Of a stretch of DNA of 45,680 nucleotides, positions 34,560 through 43,094 are shown piece by piece (within the stretch, counting starts at the first letter, position 1; each line of letters begins with the position of its first letter). A program made the translations under genes and the position numbers. Where the stretch lies: positions 1 to 45,680 of the forward strand of contig JBFKFZ010000022.1 of the NCBI GenBank assembly GCA_041633555.1, in the 5' to 3' direction. This DNA comes from JAHEAO01 sp041633555. GTDB taxonomy: Bacteria; Pseudomonadota; Alphaproteobacteria; Rhodobacterales; Rhodobacteraceae. The notes beneath the pieces are model-generated. The model was given only the letters and a program-made list of their open reading frames with translations. It was not told where the DNA came from and ran no database searches.

Positions 34560-35450
34560 ATGGCAGATCAGATGCAGATCCGGAAAGATCAGGCTTCGGC
34601 CTGGTTCCGGGCCTTGCGCGACCAGATCACCTCTGCCTTCGAGGCGCTGGAGGACAGCCAGACTACCGGCCCCTTCGCCGATGCACCCGCCGGCCGGTTC
34701 GACGTCAGCGAAACCCGCCGTGCCTCGGATGACGGGTCGGATGCCGGGGGCGGGCTGATGAGCGTGCTGCGCGGCGGCCGGGTGTTCGAGAAGGTCGGGG
34801 TCAATGTGTCGACCGTCTACGGAACGCTGGGCGAGCGCGCACGGGCGGCAATGGCCGCGCGTGGCGTGCCGGGAATGAAAAGCGATTCGCGCTTCTGGGC
34901 CTCTGGCATCAGCCTGGTCGCGCATATGCAGAACCCGCACGCGCCTGCCGTCCACATGAATACCCGGATGTTCTGGACACCGGGCGCATGGTGGTTCGGC
35001 GGCGGGTCGGACCTCAATCCCTGCATCGAATATCCCGAGGACACGGCACATTTCCATGCCATCCAGAAGGCGCATTGCGATCCGCACGGGCCCGATCTTT
35101 ACCCGCGCTACAAGAAATGGGCCGACGAATATTTCTTCATCCCGCACCGCAATCGCGCGCGCGGCGTCGGCGGCATCTTCTACGACGATCACAATTCCGG
35201 CGACTGGGATGCCGATTTCGCCTTCACGCGGGATGTCGGCCGCGCCTTTCTGCCGGCCTTCCTGCCGATCACCGAAAGGCGGCGCAATATCTCCTGGACC
35301 GACGCTGACAAAGAGGCCCAGTTGATCCATCGGGGTCTCTATGCCGAATACAACCTCGTCTATGACCGGGGCACCAAGTTCGGGCTGGAAACCGGCCACG
35401 ACGCCAACGCGGTGCTGATGAGCCTGCCGCCGCTGGCCAAGTGGGTCTGA
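34560..35450 (+). CDS. hemF: Oxygen-dependent coproporphyrinogen III oxidase
   Basis: HemF (296 aa) oxidatively decarboxylates coproporphyrinogen III to protoporphyrinogen IX using O2. Family landmarks: ISLVAHMQNPHAP, HMNTRMF, WWFGGGSDLNP, FFIPHRNRARGVGGIFYDD and KFGLETGHDANA. Length and motif order are normal. AAGGAG stands 8 bases before the ATG. It converges with hemE six bases from its stop. Its oxygen-independent counterpart hemN is encoded 4 kb away. Confidence 0.97.
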   Translation: MADQMQIRKDQASAWFRALRDQITSAFEALEDSQTTGPFADAPAGRFDVSETRRASDDGSDAGGGLMSVLRGGRVFEKVGVNVSTVYGTLGERARAAMAARGVPGMKSDSRFWASGISLVAHMQNPHAPAVHMNTRMFWTPGAWWFGGGSDLNPCIEYPEDTAHFHAIQKAHCDPHGPDLYPRYKKWADEYFFIPHRNRARGVGGIFYDDHNSGDWDADFAFTRDVGRAFLPAFLPITERRRNISWTDADKEAQLIHRGLYAEYNLVYDRGTKFGLETGHDANAVLMSLPPLAKWV

Positions 35451-35456
35451 GCCAAC

Positions 35457-36491
35457 TCAGCCGCCCCGAACCGTATCGATCATCAGTTGCACATTGTCGG
35501 GATCGGCGTCCGGCGTGATGCCGTGGCCGAGGTTGAAGACATGCGGACCGTTCGAAAAGGCCCTGACGATGGCACGGGTCTCGTCGACCAGCTCCTGCCC
35601 GCCGGTGACCATATGCGAGGCAGCTAGATTGCCCTGCACGCAGCCGTCCTTTTGCACATTCTCCGCCGCCCAGTCCGCCGAAACCGAGTTGTCCAGCGCC
35701 ACGCAATCCGCGCCGGTTGCCTTGGCGAACCCGACGTAATTGTCGCCCGCCTCGCGCGGAAATGCGATGACGGGGATGCCCGGATGGCGGGATTTGAGCG
35801 CGCCGATGATCTGTCTTGTCGGCTCCAGTGCGTAGCTTGCAAACGCGTCGCCCGAAAGCGAACCCGCCCAGCTGTCAAAGAGCTTCACCACCTCCGCCCC
35901 GGCCTCGATCTGCGCCGAGAGGTACTCGACGGTTGCCTCGGTCAGCAGTCCCATCAGCGCATTAAATGTCTCGGGGTCCTCGACCCGCAATTTGTGCGCC
36001 GGTCCCTGGTCGGGGGTGCCCTGCCCAGCGATCATGTAGGTGGCCACCGTCCAGGGCGCACCGGCAAAGCCGATCAGCGTGGTTTCCGCCGGCAGTTCTC
36101 TCATCAGGATGCGGACCGTTTCATAGATCGGCGCAAGGGTCTCGTGGATATCCGCAACCGGTCGCAGTTTCGCCAGATCGGCAGAACCGGTGACAGTGGA
36201 CAGACGTGGCCCTTCTCCCGGCTCGAACCACAGGTCGGCCCCCAAAGCCTGAGGCACCAAAAGGATGTCCGCGAAGAGAATGGCAGCGTCAAAGCCGAAC
36301 CGGCGGATCGGCTGCAGCGTCACCTCGGCGGCAAGATCCGGGTTGTAGCAGAGCGACAGGAAATCCCCGGCCCTGGCCCGCGTCGCGCGATATTCCGGCA
36401 GATAGCGTCCCGCCTGCCGCATCATCCAGATCGGCGGGGTCGGCAGAACCTCTCCGGCCAACGCGCGCAGGATTGTCTTGGTTTCCGCCAT
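35457..36491 (-). CDS. hemE: Uroporphyrinogen decarboxylase
   Basis: HemE (344 aa) decarboxylates uroporphyrinogen III to coproporphyrinogen III. Signature WMMRQAGRYLPEYR is near 22-35, with the second signature GFAGAPWTVATYM near 139-151 and NLGHGITPDADPD at the C-terminus. The frame begins 15 codons earlier, but ATG at 36491 with AAGGG 8 bases upstream gives the standard MAETK-type start. Divergent from hemC over a 102-base intergenic region. Confidence 0.97.
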   Translation of the reverse strand: MAETKTILRALAGEVLPTPPIWMMRQAGRYLPEYRATRARAGDFLSLCYNPDLAAEVTLQPIRRFGFDAAILFADILLVPQALGADLWFEPGEGPRLSTVTGSADLAKLRPVADIHETLAPIYETVRILMRELPAETTLIGFAGAPWTVATYMIAGQGTPDQGPAHKLRVEDPETFNALMGLLTEATVEYLSAQIEAGAEVVKLFDSWAGSLSGDAFASYALEPTRQIIGALKSRHPGIPVIAFPREAGDNYVGFAKATGADCVALDNSVSADWAAENVQKDGCVQGNLAASHMVTGGQELVDETRAIVRAFSNGPHVFNLGHGITPDADPDNVQLMIDTVRGG

Positions 36492-36593
36492 CCCCGGCCC
36501 TTCCACAAATTTCCGGCTGTCGTCGGTCGCCCGCAACAGTTTGTCAACCCGGTGCTGGTTGTCAGGACCTCAAGTCGCATTTACTGGGGGTGC

Positions 36594-37538
36594 ATGAAAC
36601 TCGATCTCCCTTCCCCGGCGCACCCGCTCAAGATCGGCACGCGCGGCTCTCCTCTGGCGCTGGCGCAGGCACATGAGGTGCGGCATCGGCTGATGTCGGC
36701 CTTCGATCTGCCGGACGAAGCGTTCGAGGTTCTGGTGATCTCGACCACCGGCGACAGGATACAGGACCGCCCGCTGAAGGATCTCGGCGGCAAGGGCCTC
36801 TTCACCCGCGAGATCGAGAATGACCTGATGTACCGGACCATCGACATCGCCGTTCATTCGATGAAGGACATGCCGGTCCGGCAGCCCAGGGACCTCTTGA
36901 TCGACTGCTACCTGCCGCGCGAGGATGTCCGCGACGCTTTCGTGTCGCTTTCCGCAAAAGGCATCACGGATCTTGCCGAAGGCGCGGTTGTCGGCACGTC
37001 CAGCCTGCGGCGGCGCGCGCAATTGCTGCATCGCCGCCCCGATCTGGAAGTCGTGGAGTTCCGCGGCAATGTCCAGACCCGGTTGAAGAAACTCGAATCG
37101 AAAGCAACGGAGGCAACCTTCCTCGCCATGGCAGGATTGAATCGCCTGCATCTGTCGGACGTACCGCACACACCGATATCAGAGAATCAGATGCTGCCCG
37201 CCATCGCGCAGGGCGCCATCGGCATCGAAAGGCGTTTCGACGACAGCCGGGCGGCGGCGCTGCTGGAAGCGATCCACGATGTCCCGACGGGCCAGAGGCT
37301 TGCGGCCGAACGGGCATTCCTTGCAGCACTCGACGGCTCCTGCCAGACGCCGATCGCCGGTCTGGCCGAACTCGACGGCGCAACATTGCGGCTGCGCGGC
37401 CAGATCCTGCGCACCGATGGATCCGAGGCCTTCGAGGACGATCAGTCCGGCGCGATCGAGGATGGCCCCGAGATGGGCCGCGCGATGGCGGCCGGCTTGC
37501 TGGCCCGCGCCGGGGACGGTTTCTTCGACTGGCGCTAG
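36594..37538 (+). CDS. hemC: Hydroxymethylbilane synthase (porphobilinogen deaminase)
   Basis: HemC (314 aa) joins four porphobilinogens into hydroxymethylbilane. The N-terminal IGTRGSPLALAQA, the substrate-site VHSMKDMP and GTSSLRR, and the dipyrromethane cofactor Cys in DGSCQTPIAG are all present. A much longer frame upstream is an antisense shadow of hemE and is excluded; the start at MKLDLPSP matches the family. The ribosome site GGGGG is short-spaced. Divergent from hemE. Confidence 0.96.
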   Translation: MKLDLPSPAHPLKIGTRGSPLALAQAHEVRHRLMSAFDLPDEAFEVLVISTTGDRIQDRPLKDLGGKGLFTREIENDLMYRTIDIAVHSMKDMPVRQPRDLLIDCYLPREDVRDAFVSLSAKGITDLAEGAVVGTSSLRRRAQLLHRRPDLEVVEFRGNVQTRLKKLESKATEATFLAMAGLNRLHLSDVPHTPISENQMLPAIAQGAIGIERRFDDSRAAALLEAIHDVPTGQRLAAERAFLAALDGSCQTPIAGLAELDGATLRLRGQILRTDGSEAFEDDQSGAIEDGPEMGRAMAAGLLARAGDGFFDWR

Positions 37539-37568
37539 GCCGGGCACGAACGGCGCGTGACAAAAATG

Positions 37569-38981
37569 CTACGGATCCGGGATGACCTTCCCCGGATTCA
37601 TGATGCCCTTGGGGTCCAGCGCCTGCTTGATCCTGCGCATGACTTCGAGTGCCACCGCGTTCTTGCGTCGCTTCATCGAGCGCAGTTTCGACAGGCCGAT
37701 CCCATGCTCGGCAGAGAACGAGCCGCCCAGTTGCAGCGTCACATCCTCGACCATCTCGCGAATCGCGTCATGCGTTTGCGGATCCTGCGAGCTTGGCCAG
37801 ATCGTGAAATGCAGGTTTCCGTCGCCCAGATGACTCACGGTGATCGTCTCGGCCCGGTCATCCAGCGCCCGCAGCCGCGACAGGGCCAGATCCATGAATT
37901 CGGCAACCTTGTCGACGGGCACACAGACATCCGTGTCGACAAGAGGATGCCGCCCAAGCGTGATCTCCGCCGCGGATTCGCGGATCTTCCACATGGCCTG
38001 CCGCTGGCTCTGCGAACGCGCGATGACCGCATCCACCGCCAGGCCCTCGTCGATCAGCCCCGCAAGCACGTCCTCGAGCAGCCGCACCAGCGGCACCTCG
38101 CCATCATTACCGGGCTCCACATCGCGCGGCGCGACAGAGCCAAGCTCGACCAGGATCGTGGCGTCGTGGTCGTAACCAAGCGGAGGCTTCACGTCGGGCC
38201 GAACCTCCCTCAGCCGCTGCATGTAGGTTCGCGGCATGAATTCGAAGCCCTCGACCATGCCGCCGGTCGCCATCTGCAGCCGGTTCAACAGCACCAGCGC
38301 ATCGGGCAGCGAGCGCGCCGCCACCATCGCGGTCGAATAGGCGCCCGGTTTCGGCACCAGTTTCAGAACAGCCGCCGTGATGACCCCCAGCGTACCCTCT
38401 GACCCGATGAACAGGTCCTTCAGATCGTAACCGGAATTGTCCTTGTGCAATTCGCTCATCAGATCCAGCACCTCGCCGTCCGGCAACACGACCTCAAGCC
38501 CCAGGCAAAGCGCGCGGCTATTGCCGTAGCGCAGCACGTTCGAACCGCCCGCATTGGTCGCCAGATTGCCGCCGATCATCGCCGAACCCCGTGCGCCGAA
38601 GAACAACGGAAAGGCCAGCCCCTGCTCTTCCGCGGCATCATGCAGTTTCGACAGGACCACGCCGGCCTCGACGATTGCCAGGCGCGCCTCTTGCCGGATT
38701 TCCCGCACCCGGTTCAGCCGCTCGACCGACAGCATCAGGACCCCTTCCGCATAGGTGCCGCCCACCAGCCCGGTATTGCCCGCGATGGGCACCACCGGCG
38801 TGCCCGTCCGGTGCGCGAGCCGCATCGTGGCGGCAATTTCGGCGGTCGTGCCCGGCCGCACCACGGCCATTGGCCGCGACGGATATTTCTTCATCCAGTC
38901 GATGCCGTATCTGGCGGCATCCTGCCCCGCCAGAACGTTGGTCGCACCACAAATGTCGCTCAGTTCTTCGATCAGATCCAT
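37569..38981 (-). CDS. GlcD/D-2-hydroxyacid dehydrogenase-type FAD-linked oxidase
   Basis: A 470-residue flavoprotein of the VAO/GlcD family: FAD-binding PIAGNTGLVGGTYAEG near 66-81 and the GSAMIGGNLATNAGG segment, the C-terminal FAD-oxidase domain with HLGDGNLHF and SAEHGIG. Such enzymes oxidise D-lactate, D-2-hydroxyglutarate or glycolate and pass electrons to quinone or an electron-transfer flavoprotein. No partner Fe-S subunit is adjacent, which favours the single-subunit D-2-hydroxyglutarate/D-lactate type. ATG at 38981 is preferred to a GTG three codons earlier. It lies between hemC and hemN. Confidence 0.88.
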   Translation of the reverse strand: MDLIEELSDICGATNVLAGQDAARYGIDWMKKYPSRPMAVVRPGTTAEIAATMRLAHRTGTPVVPIAGNTGLVGGTYAEGVLMLSVERLNRVREIRQEARLAIVEAGVVLSKLHDAAEEQGLAFPLFFGARGSAMIGGNLATNAGGSNVLRYGNSRALCLGLEVVLPDGEVLDLMSELHKDNSGYDLKDLFIGSEGTLGVITAAVLKLVPKPGAYSTAMVAARSLPDALVLLNRLQMATGGMVEGFEFMPRTYMQRLREVRPDVKPPLGYDHDATILVELGSVAPRDVEPGNDGEVPLVRLLEDVLAGLIDEGLAVDAVIARSQSQRQAMWKIRESAAEITLGRHPLVDTDVCVPVDKVAEFMDLALSRLRALDDRAETITVSHLGDGNLHFTIWPSSQDPQTHDAIREMVEDVTLQLGGSFSAEHGIGLSKLRSMKRRKNAVALEVMRRIKQALDPKGIMNPGKVIPDP

Positions 38982-39044
38982 GCTGCCCACACATACCGTC
39001 GTTCCATCGACTTCTAGAACGCGGCGCGCATTGGGGCAATCGGA

Positions 39045-40400
39045 TCAGACTGCCGGACTGTGCCCGGTCGTTGCCATAGCATAGGCATCGAAATGGCGTG
39101 CAATCATCCGGGTCAAAGGCCGGCCGTCAGGCGAGATGGTCAGCCTGTCCCGTGTGAGCATGACCATGTCCGGAAAGGCCGAGTCCACGCCCGCTGCATA
39201 GGCGCGCAGCCGGTCGGCCGGCACGCCAAGCTCGGCCACCAAAGCGCCGAAATCCACCGCGAAATCACACATCAGAACCTCGATCATGCGGCCGCGCTCG
39301 ATGTCCTCCGGCGAAAAGGCATGGCCCTTCCTCGTGGCAAGTTCGCCACCCCTGACCGCCACCTGGTAGGCCGAGGTCGCCGGAGCGTTCTGCGCGTAAC
39401 CCTGCCGGTAGCGTGAAATGGCGGACGCCCCGATCCCGATCAGGGTTTCAGACGTATCCTCGGTATATCCCTGGAAATTCCGCCTGAGACGCCCGGCTTT
39501 CTGGGCCTTGGCGAGACCGTCCCCCGGACGGGCGAAATGGTCGATGCCGATCTCGGCATAGCCGTCCCACAGGAACAGCTGCCGCGCGGTCTCGTAAAGC
39601 GCCAGCCGTTCATCCGCCAGCGGCAGCGTCTCTGTCGGGATCAAGGTCTGGCGCTTCGCCATCCAGGGCACATGGGCATAGCCGTAAAGCGCGACCCGGT
39701 CGGGCGAAAGCGAAAGCAGCTTCTGCACACTCTGGGAAATGCGGGCCCCGGTCTGATGCGGCAGGCCATAAAGTATATCCATGTTCAGGCTCGTGATGCC
39801 CCGGTCTCTCAGCGCATTCGCCGCCGCCTTGGTCGTCTCGTAGCTCTGCTGGCGGCCGATCGTGTCCTGGATCTGCTGATCGAAATCCTGCACCCCGATC
39901 GAGGCGCGGTTCATTCCGGCGGCGGCCAACGCATCGAGGCGCGCGGCATCCAGTTCGCTGGGGTCGATCTCGACGGAGAACTGCGCCCCCTCGGCGAAGG
40001 GCACGACCTCCATGATGGCGCCGGCCAGATCGGCGATCAGGCCCGGTTCAAGCAAAGTCGGGGTGCCGCCGCCCCAATGCAGATGCTCCAGCCGCACGCC
40101 TCGGGGAAGCAGATCCGCCAGAATCCGCAGTTCGGCCTTCAGCGCCTCGACATAGGCGGCAACCGGGCCTGCCGTGCTGGTTCCCTGGGTCCGGCAGGCG
40201 CAAAACCAGCAGAGCCGGCGGCAGAACGGCACATGGACATAGAGCGAGATGGTTGAACCCGCGGGAATGGCGCGGATCCACTGCGCGGTTTCCGCACCGC
40301 CGTCACGTGTCTTGAATTGAGGAGCGGTCGGATAGCTGGTATAACGTGGTACACGCGCGTCAAACAGTCCCAGCCGGCGGAGTTGCGATAGCCTGTTCAT
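39045..40400 (-). CDS. hemN: Oxygen-independent coproporphyrinogen III oxidase (radical SAM)
   Basis: HemN (451 aa) performs the HemF reaction without O2 using a 4Fe-4S cluster and two SAM molecules. The cluster motif CRRLCWFC gives Cys60, Cys64, Cys67 with the neighbouring Cys69 seen in HemN. VPRYTSYPTAP near the N-terminus, the GGGTPTLL segment, the SLNMDILYGLPHQT stretch and the C-terminal HemN domain are present. It is divergent from fnrL across 63 bases containing one FNR box, so anaerobic activation is expected. Confidence 0.96.
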   Translation of the reverse strand: MNRLSQLRRLGLFDARVPRYTSYPTAPQFKTRDGGAETAQWIRAIPAGSTISLYVHVPFCRRLCWFCACRTQGTSTAGPVAAYVEALKAELRILADLLPRGVRLEHLHWGGGTPTLLEPGLIADLAGAIMEVVPFAEGAQFSVEIDPSELDAARLDALAAAGMNRASIGVQDFDQQIQDTIGRQQSYETTKAAANALRDRGITSLNMDILYGLPHQTGARISQSVQKLLSLSPDRVALYGYAHVPWMAKRQTLIPTETLPLADERLALYETARQLFLWDGYAEIGIDHFARPGDGLAKAQKAGRLRRNFQGYTEDTSETLIGIGASAISRYRQGYAQNAPATSAYQVAVRGGELATRKGHAFSPEDIERGRMIEVLMCDFAVDFGALVAELGVPADRLRAYAAGVDSAFPDMVMLTRDRLTISPDGRPLTRMIARHFDAYAMATTGHSPAV

Positions 40401-40435
40401 GCGCCTATCTAGATCCAGGCGCCAATACTTGTGCC

Positions 40436-40449
40436 TTGACCTATGTCAA
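40436..40449. promoter_or_regulatory. FNR-type box between hemN and fnrL
   Basis: TTGACCTATGTCAA fits the FNR consensus (half sites TTGAC and GTCAA). It is centred about 42 bases from the hemN ATG and about 21 bases from the chosen fnrL ATG. For hemN it is in the class II activation position only if transcription begins at or next to the start codon; for fnrL it lies where a bound protein would block initiation. Confidence 0.85.
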
Positions 40450-40463
40450 TTGAAAGCTGCGCC

Positions 40464-41222
40464 ATGAACGATATTTCGATCAAGAGTGAATCTTCGGCCA
40501 GATTGCGGGACTGCGGCACCTGCCCGATCCGCCATAATGCCGTCTGCGCGCGCTGCGAAGCCGATGAATTGGCGGAACTCGACCGGGTCAAGTACTATCG
40601 CAATTACGAGGCCGGCCAGCCGATTATCTGGTCCGGCGACCACATGGATTTCGTCGCTTCGGTCGTCACCGGAGTCGCGGCCCTGACCCAGGCGATGGAG
40701 GATGGCCGCACCCAGATGGTCGGCCTGCTGCTGCCATCGGATTTTCTTGGCCGCCCCGGACGCAACACGGTGCTTTATGACGTAACAGCCGTCAGCGACC
40801 TGACGCTCTGCTGTTTTCGCCGCAAACCCTTCGAAGATCTGCTCAAATCCACCCCGAATATCAGCCAGCGTTTGCTCGAGATGACCCTGAACGAGCTGGA
40901 TGCCGCCCGCGAATGGATGCTGATCCTGGGCCGCAAGACCGCGCGGGAAAAGATCGCCAGCCTGCTCTCGATCTTCGCCCGCCGCGAAGCCTCGCTGCAC
41001 CTGTCACACATCCCCGACGGCGCGCGCTTCAGCCTGCCCCTGACCCGGGAAGCCATGGCGGACTACCTTGGCTTGACGCTGGAAACGGTCAGCCGCCAAA
41101 TCTCCGCCCTGAAGCGCGACGGGATCATCGAATTGCACGGCACCCGTCAGGTTTACATTCCTGACTTCGGCGCGCTGCTGGTCGAAACCGGCGACGATGC
41201 CGATGGCGGAATGCCGGAATAG
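40464..41222 (+). CDS. fnrL: FnrL, oxygen-sensing Crp/Fnr-family regulator
   Basis: A 252-residue global regulator that binds a 4Fe-4S cluster under low oxygen and activates respiration, heme and photosynthesis genes in relatives. Candidate cluster ligands are Cys17, Cys20 and Cys28 or Cys31 in CGTCPIRHNAVCARC, plus Cys116/117 in LTLCCFRRK. The cyclic-nucleotide-fold is followed by the HTH: TREAMADYLGLTLETVSRQ. The recognition residues ETVSR match FNR proteins that read TTGAT. ATG at 40464 is preferred to one at 40443, which lies inside the FNR box. Confidence 0.95.
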   Translation: MNDISIKSESSARLRDCGTCPIRHNAVCARCEADELAELDRVKYYRNYEAGQPIIWSGDHMDFVASVVTGVAALTQAMEDGRTQMVGLLLPSDFLGRPGRNTVLYDVTAVSDLTLCCFRRKPFEDLLKSTPNISQRLLEMTLNELDAAREWMLILGRKTAREKIASLLSIFARREASLHLSHIPDGARFSLPLTREAMADYLGLTLETVSRQISALKRDGIIELHGTRQVYIPDFGALLVETGDDADGGMPE

Positions 41223-41238
41223 CCGCACAGGCGCGGCT
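41221..41238 (+). terminator. Hairpin at the fnrL 3' end
   Basis: AGCCGC and GCGGCT form a perfect 6-base stem around ACAGGC, beginning at the fnrL stop codon in the convergent gap with the bactofilin gene. No strong T run follows, so it may end transcription weakly or only stabilise the RNA. Confidence 0.35.
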
Positions 41239-41316
41239 TGACACCCGATTGAGGACGCGAAGCCTGTCGGCTGTCCGAAGTCTGTCGTCTCTCGCGCAGA
41301 ACCCGGCAGTCGACCC

Positions 41317-41646
41317 CTATTTGGGTTTTGCCTGCACCTTGCCGCTCAGATGGGAACCGGATTCCACGGTCAGATCCTTGCAGATGATATCGCCCTGAAC
41401 GATGGCGCTCGAAGCGATGACCAGCACCTGGCACTGCACCTTGCCCTGCTGCTTGCCCCGCAGCTCGGCCCGTTCGGCGGTCACAACGCCACGGATCGTG
41501 CCCTGCGGTTCCAGGACCAGGTCGCCTGCAGAGACATTGCCATTCACGGTGCCGCCGATCTTCACGCGGCCGGACGTTTCTATGTTCCCGTCGATCAGGA
41601 TGTCATCGGAGATCGAGGAAGTGCTGCGATTGCTGAGGTCGTTCAT
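41317..41646 (-). CDS. Bactofilin (polymer-forming cytoskeletal protein)
   Basis: A 109-residue protein with the DUF583/bactofilin beta-helix: regularly spaced Gly, Val and Ile in segments such as ILIDGNIETSGRVKIGG, GNVSAGDLVLEPQGTIRG and QGDIICKDLTVESGSHLSG, with short disordered ends. Bactofilins form nucleotide-free filaments that localise envelope enzymes and shape cells or stalks. It lies just downstream (19 bases) of a small membrane protein on the same strand. The ribosome site is weak. Confidence 0.93.
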   Translation of the reverse strand: MNDLSNRSTSSISDDILIDGNIETSGRVKIGGTVNGNVSAGDLVLEPQGTIRGVVTAERAELRGKQQGKVQCQVLVIASSAIVQGDIICKDLTVESGSHLSGKVQAKPK

Positions 41647-41665
41647 GTGAATAAGTCCGATCAGA

Positions 41666-41995
41666 TCATTTCAAGAGCGGTTCGGCGGCCACGAATCGGA
41701 CCAGCAACACCACCAGAGCGAGAAAACCGAGCCGAGGCAACAGCCAGAATACAAAACCGACCAGAACTGTATTTCCGAAGAGCAGTCCGGCGGCCAGCCC
41801 CAGGCACGATGCCAGAAAAGCGCAAGCGATCAGAACGGCCAGAACCCGCACAAGGCTGCCGCCAAGCAAGCGCGATGATGTTCCGCCATGGTCTTCCGCC
41901 GGTTCGCGATGGTCCTTCCGACCTTGCCGGCCAGTCGCACCGGCCGTCTTTCGGTCCGGCCCTGCGTCGCTTTGCCCTGCATATGTGCCTAGCAA
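41666..41995 (-). CDS. Small membrane protein upstream of the bactofilin gene
   Basis: A 109-residue frame with a polar, charged N-terminal half (DRKTAG, RKDHREPAEDHGG) and two to three C-terminal helices (about 47-71 and 75-102) ending in AAEPLLK. There is no in-frame ATG near the start; a TTG at 41995 preceded by GGGAGAG about 8 bases upstream is the best candidate. The overall pattern and the 19-base spacing to bactofilin suggest a membrane anchor or partner. A competing frame (41661-42041) looks less natural. Moderate confidence only. Confidence 0.5.
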   Translation of the reverse strand: MLGTYAGQSDAGPDRKTAGATGRQGRKDHREPAEDHGGTSSRLLGGSLVRVLAVLIACAFLASCLGLAAGLLFGNTVLVGFVFWLLPRLGFLALVVLLVRFVAAEPLLK

Positions 41996-42550
41996 AAATG
42001 CTCTCCCAATCCATCTGCTTCGCGAGCCTGCGCCCTTGCATTCCTCCGGTTTGCCCGACGAGATTCCGCTGGCGGCCCGCTGCGATACCAGACGGTTCCT
42101 GTCAAAGTTTGCCTTGCGGTTGAAGCGGCACTTCGGGTTACGACAGTCAAAGTGGTGCAGAATCGCGCCAGTTGGCGGTGATCTGCGGCTGTAACCTGCC
42201 GTTTTCGCGAATTGGGCAAGGCAATTTGTCGCCGATGCGTTGGCGGGGCACCAAATGGAAGCCCGGTTCGCAAATGAACCCGAACCCGCCGCCACCGGTC
42301 GCATCGCCGGGGCGACCCAGATGGACCGGGTCGAGCGCCCCCGGCGGTTTCATGCGAACGCTGGCAAAGACGATGCCTCTTCCGGGATACAGCCTTGCGG
42401 AGGAAGCTCTGGATCAGTGCGAGCGGGCCAAACCTTCGCACTTGCAGTCAGGCTTGTTATGATCGATTGCAAGGGGCGGGCCAAAGAAGCGCCCCGCAAA
42501 CGCGGAAAAGCCTCCACAAGGCGGGGCGAAACAGAGATCCAATCTTCCCG
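41996..42550. other. Gene-poor 550-base region before smpB
   Basis: Frames on both strands (for example 42172-42462 rightward, 42147-42353 leftward) lack ribosome sites and coding bias and are not accepted. The left side must carry the promoter for the bactofilin unit and the right side the smpB promoter and leader. Neither tmRNA nor SRP RNA features could be recognised here. Confidence 0.4.
42473..42528 (+). promoter_or_regulatory. Mutually exclusive hairpins in the smpB leader
   Basis: CGCCCC at 42490-42495 can pair with GGGGCG at 42473-42478 (11-base loop) or, extended to CGCCCCGC at 42490-42497, with GCGGGGCG at 42521-42528 (23-base loop). The alternatives cannot coexist, as in an attenuator or RNA switch. 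The second arm ends 22 bases before the smpB ATG. Confidence 0.45.
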
Positions 42551-43024
42551 ATGGCCAAGACCGAAGACAAGAACTACAAGGTGATCGCCGAGAACCGCCG
42601 GGCCCGCTACGACTATGCCATCGAGGATGACATAGAGTGCGGCATCATGCTGATGGGGTCCGAGGTCAAATCGCTGCGTGTCGGCCAATCCAACATCGCC
42701 GAAAGCTATGCCTCGGTCGAAGACGGCGAACTATGGCTGATCAACAGCCATATCGCGCGCTACGATCCGGCCAAGACTTGGGGGCATGAGGAACGGCGCA
42801 AGCGCAAGCTGCTGGTCTCGAAAAAGGAACTGTCGAAGCTCTGGCAGGCAACCTCGCGGCAGGGCATGACGCTGGTGCCGCTGGTCATGTATTTCAATCA
42901 CCGCGGGCTGGTGAAGGTGAAGATCGGCGTGGCCAAGGGCAAGAAGACGCAAGACAAGCGCGCCACCGAACAGAAACGCGACTGGCAGCGCCAGAAGGCA
43001 CGGCTCTTGCGCCACGGCGGCTGA
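42551..43024 (+). CDS. smpB: SsrA-binding protein SmpB
   Basis: SmpB (157 aa) binds tmRNA and delivers it to stalled ribosomes for trans-translation. Family landmarks: ENRRARYDYAIEDDIECGIMLMGSEVKSLR, cited by position 14-43, INSHIARYDPA, and the basic C-terminal tail DKRATEQKRDWQRQKARLLR (138-157 region) that becomes helical in the decoding site. The ATG at 42551 gives the standard N-terminus but lacks a strong ribosome site, which may relate to the structured leader. Confidence 0.96.
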   Translation: MAKTEDKNYKVIAENRRARYDYAIEDDIECGIMLMGSEVKSLRVGQSNIAESYASVEDGELWLINSHIARYDPAKTWGHEERRKRKLLVSKKELSKLWQATSRQGMTLVPLVMYFNHRGLVKVKIGVAKGKKTQDKRATEQKRDWQRQKARLLRHGG

Positions 43025-43094
43025 CCGGCCGTCCCGGCCCTTGCGCAAGCCGCCCCCGCCGTTTACGCAATTCCTGTCGATATCCGGAGGCATC

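Noticed and set aside
35652..36593. 314-codon extension of the hemC frame over hemE
   Set aside because: Antisense shadow of hemE; hemC homologues begin at MKLDLPSP.
42147..42353. 68-codon leftward frame upstream of the bactofilin unit
   Set aside because: No supporting start signal and no known family; overlaps the rightward frame above.
42172..42462. 96-codon rightward frame upstream of smpB
   Set aside because: No ribosome site or domain, proline-rich low-complexity stretch, overlapped by equally open frames on the other strand.
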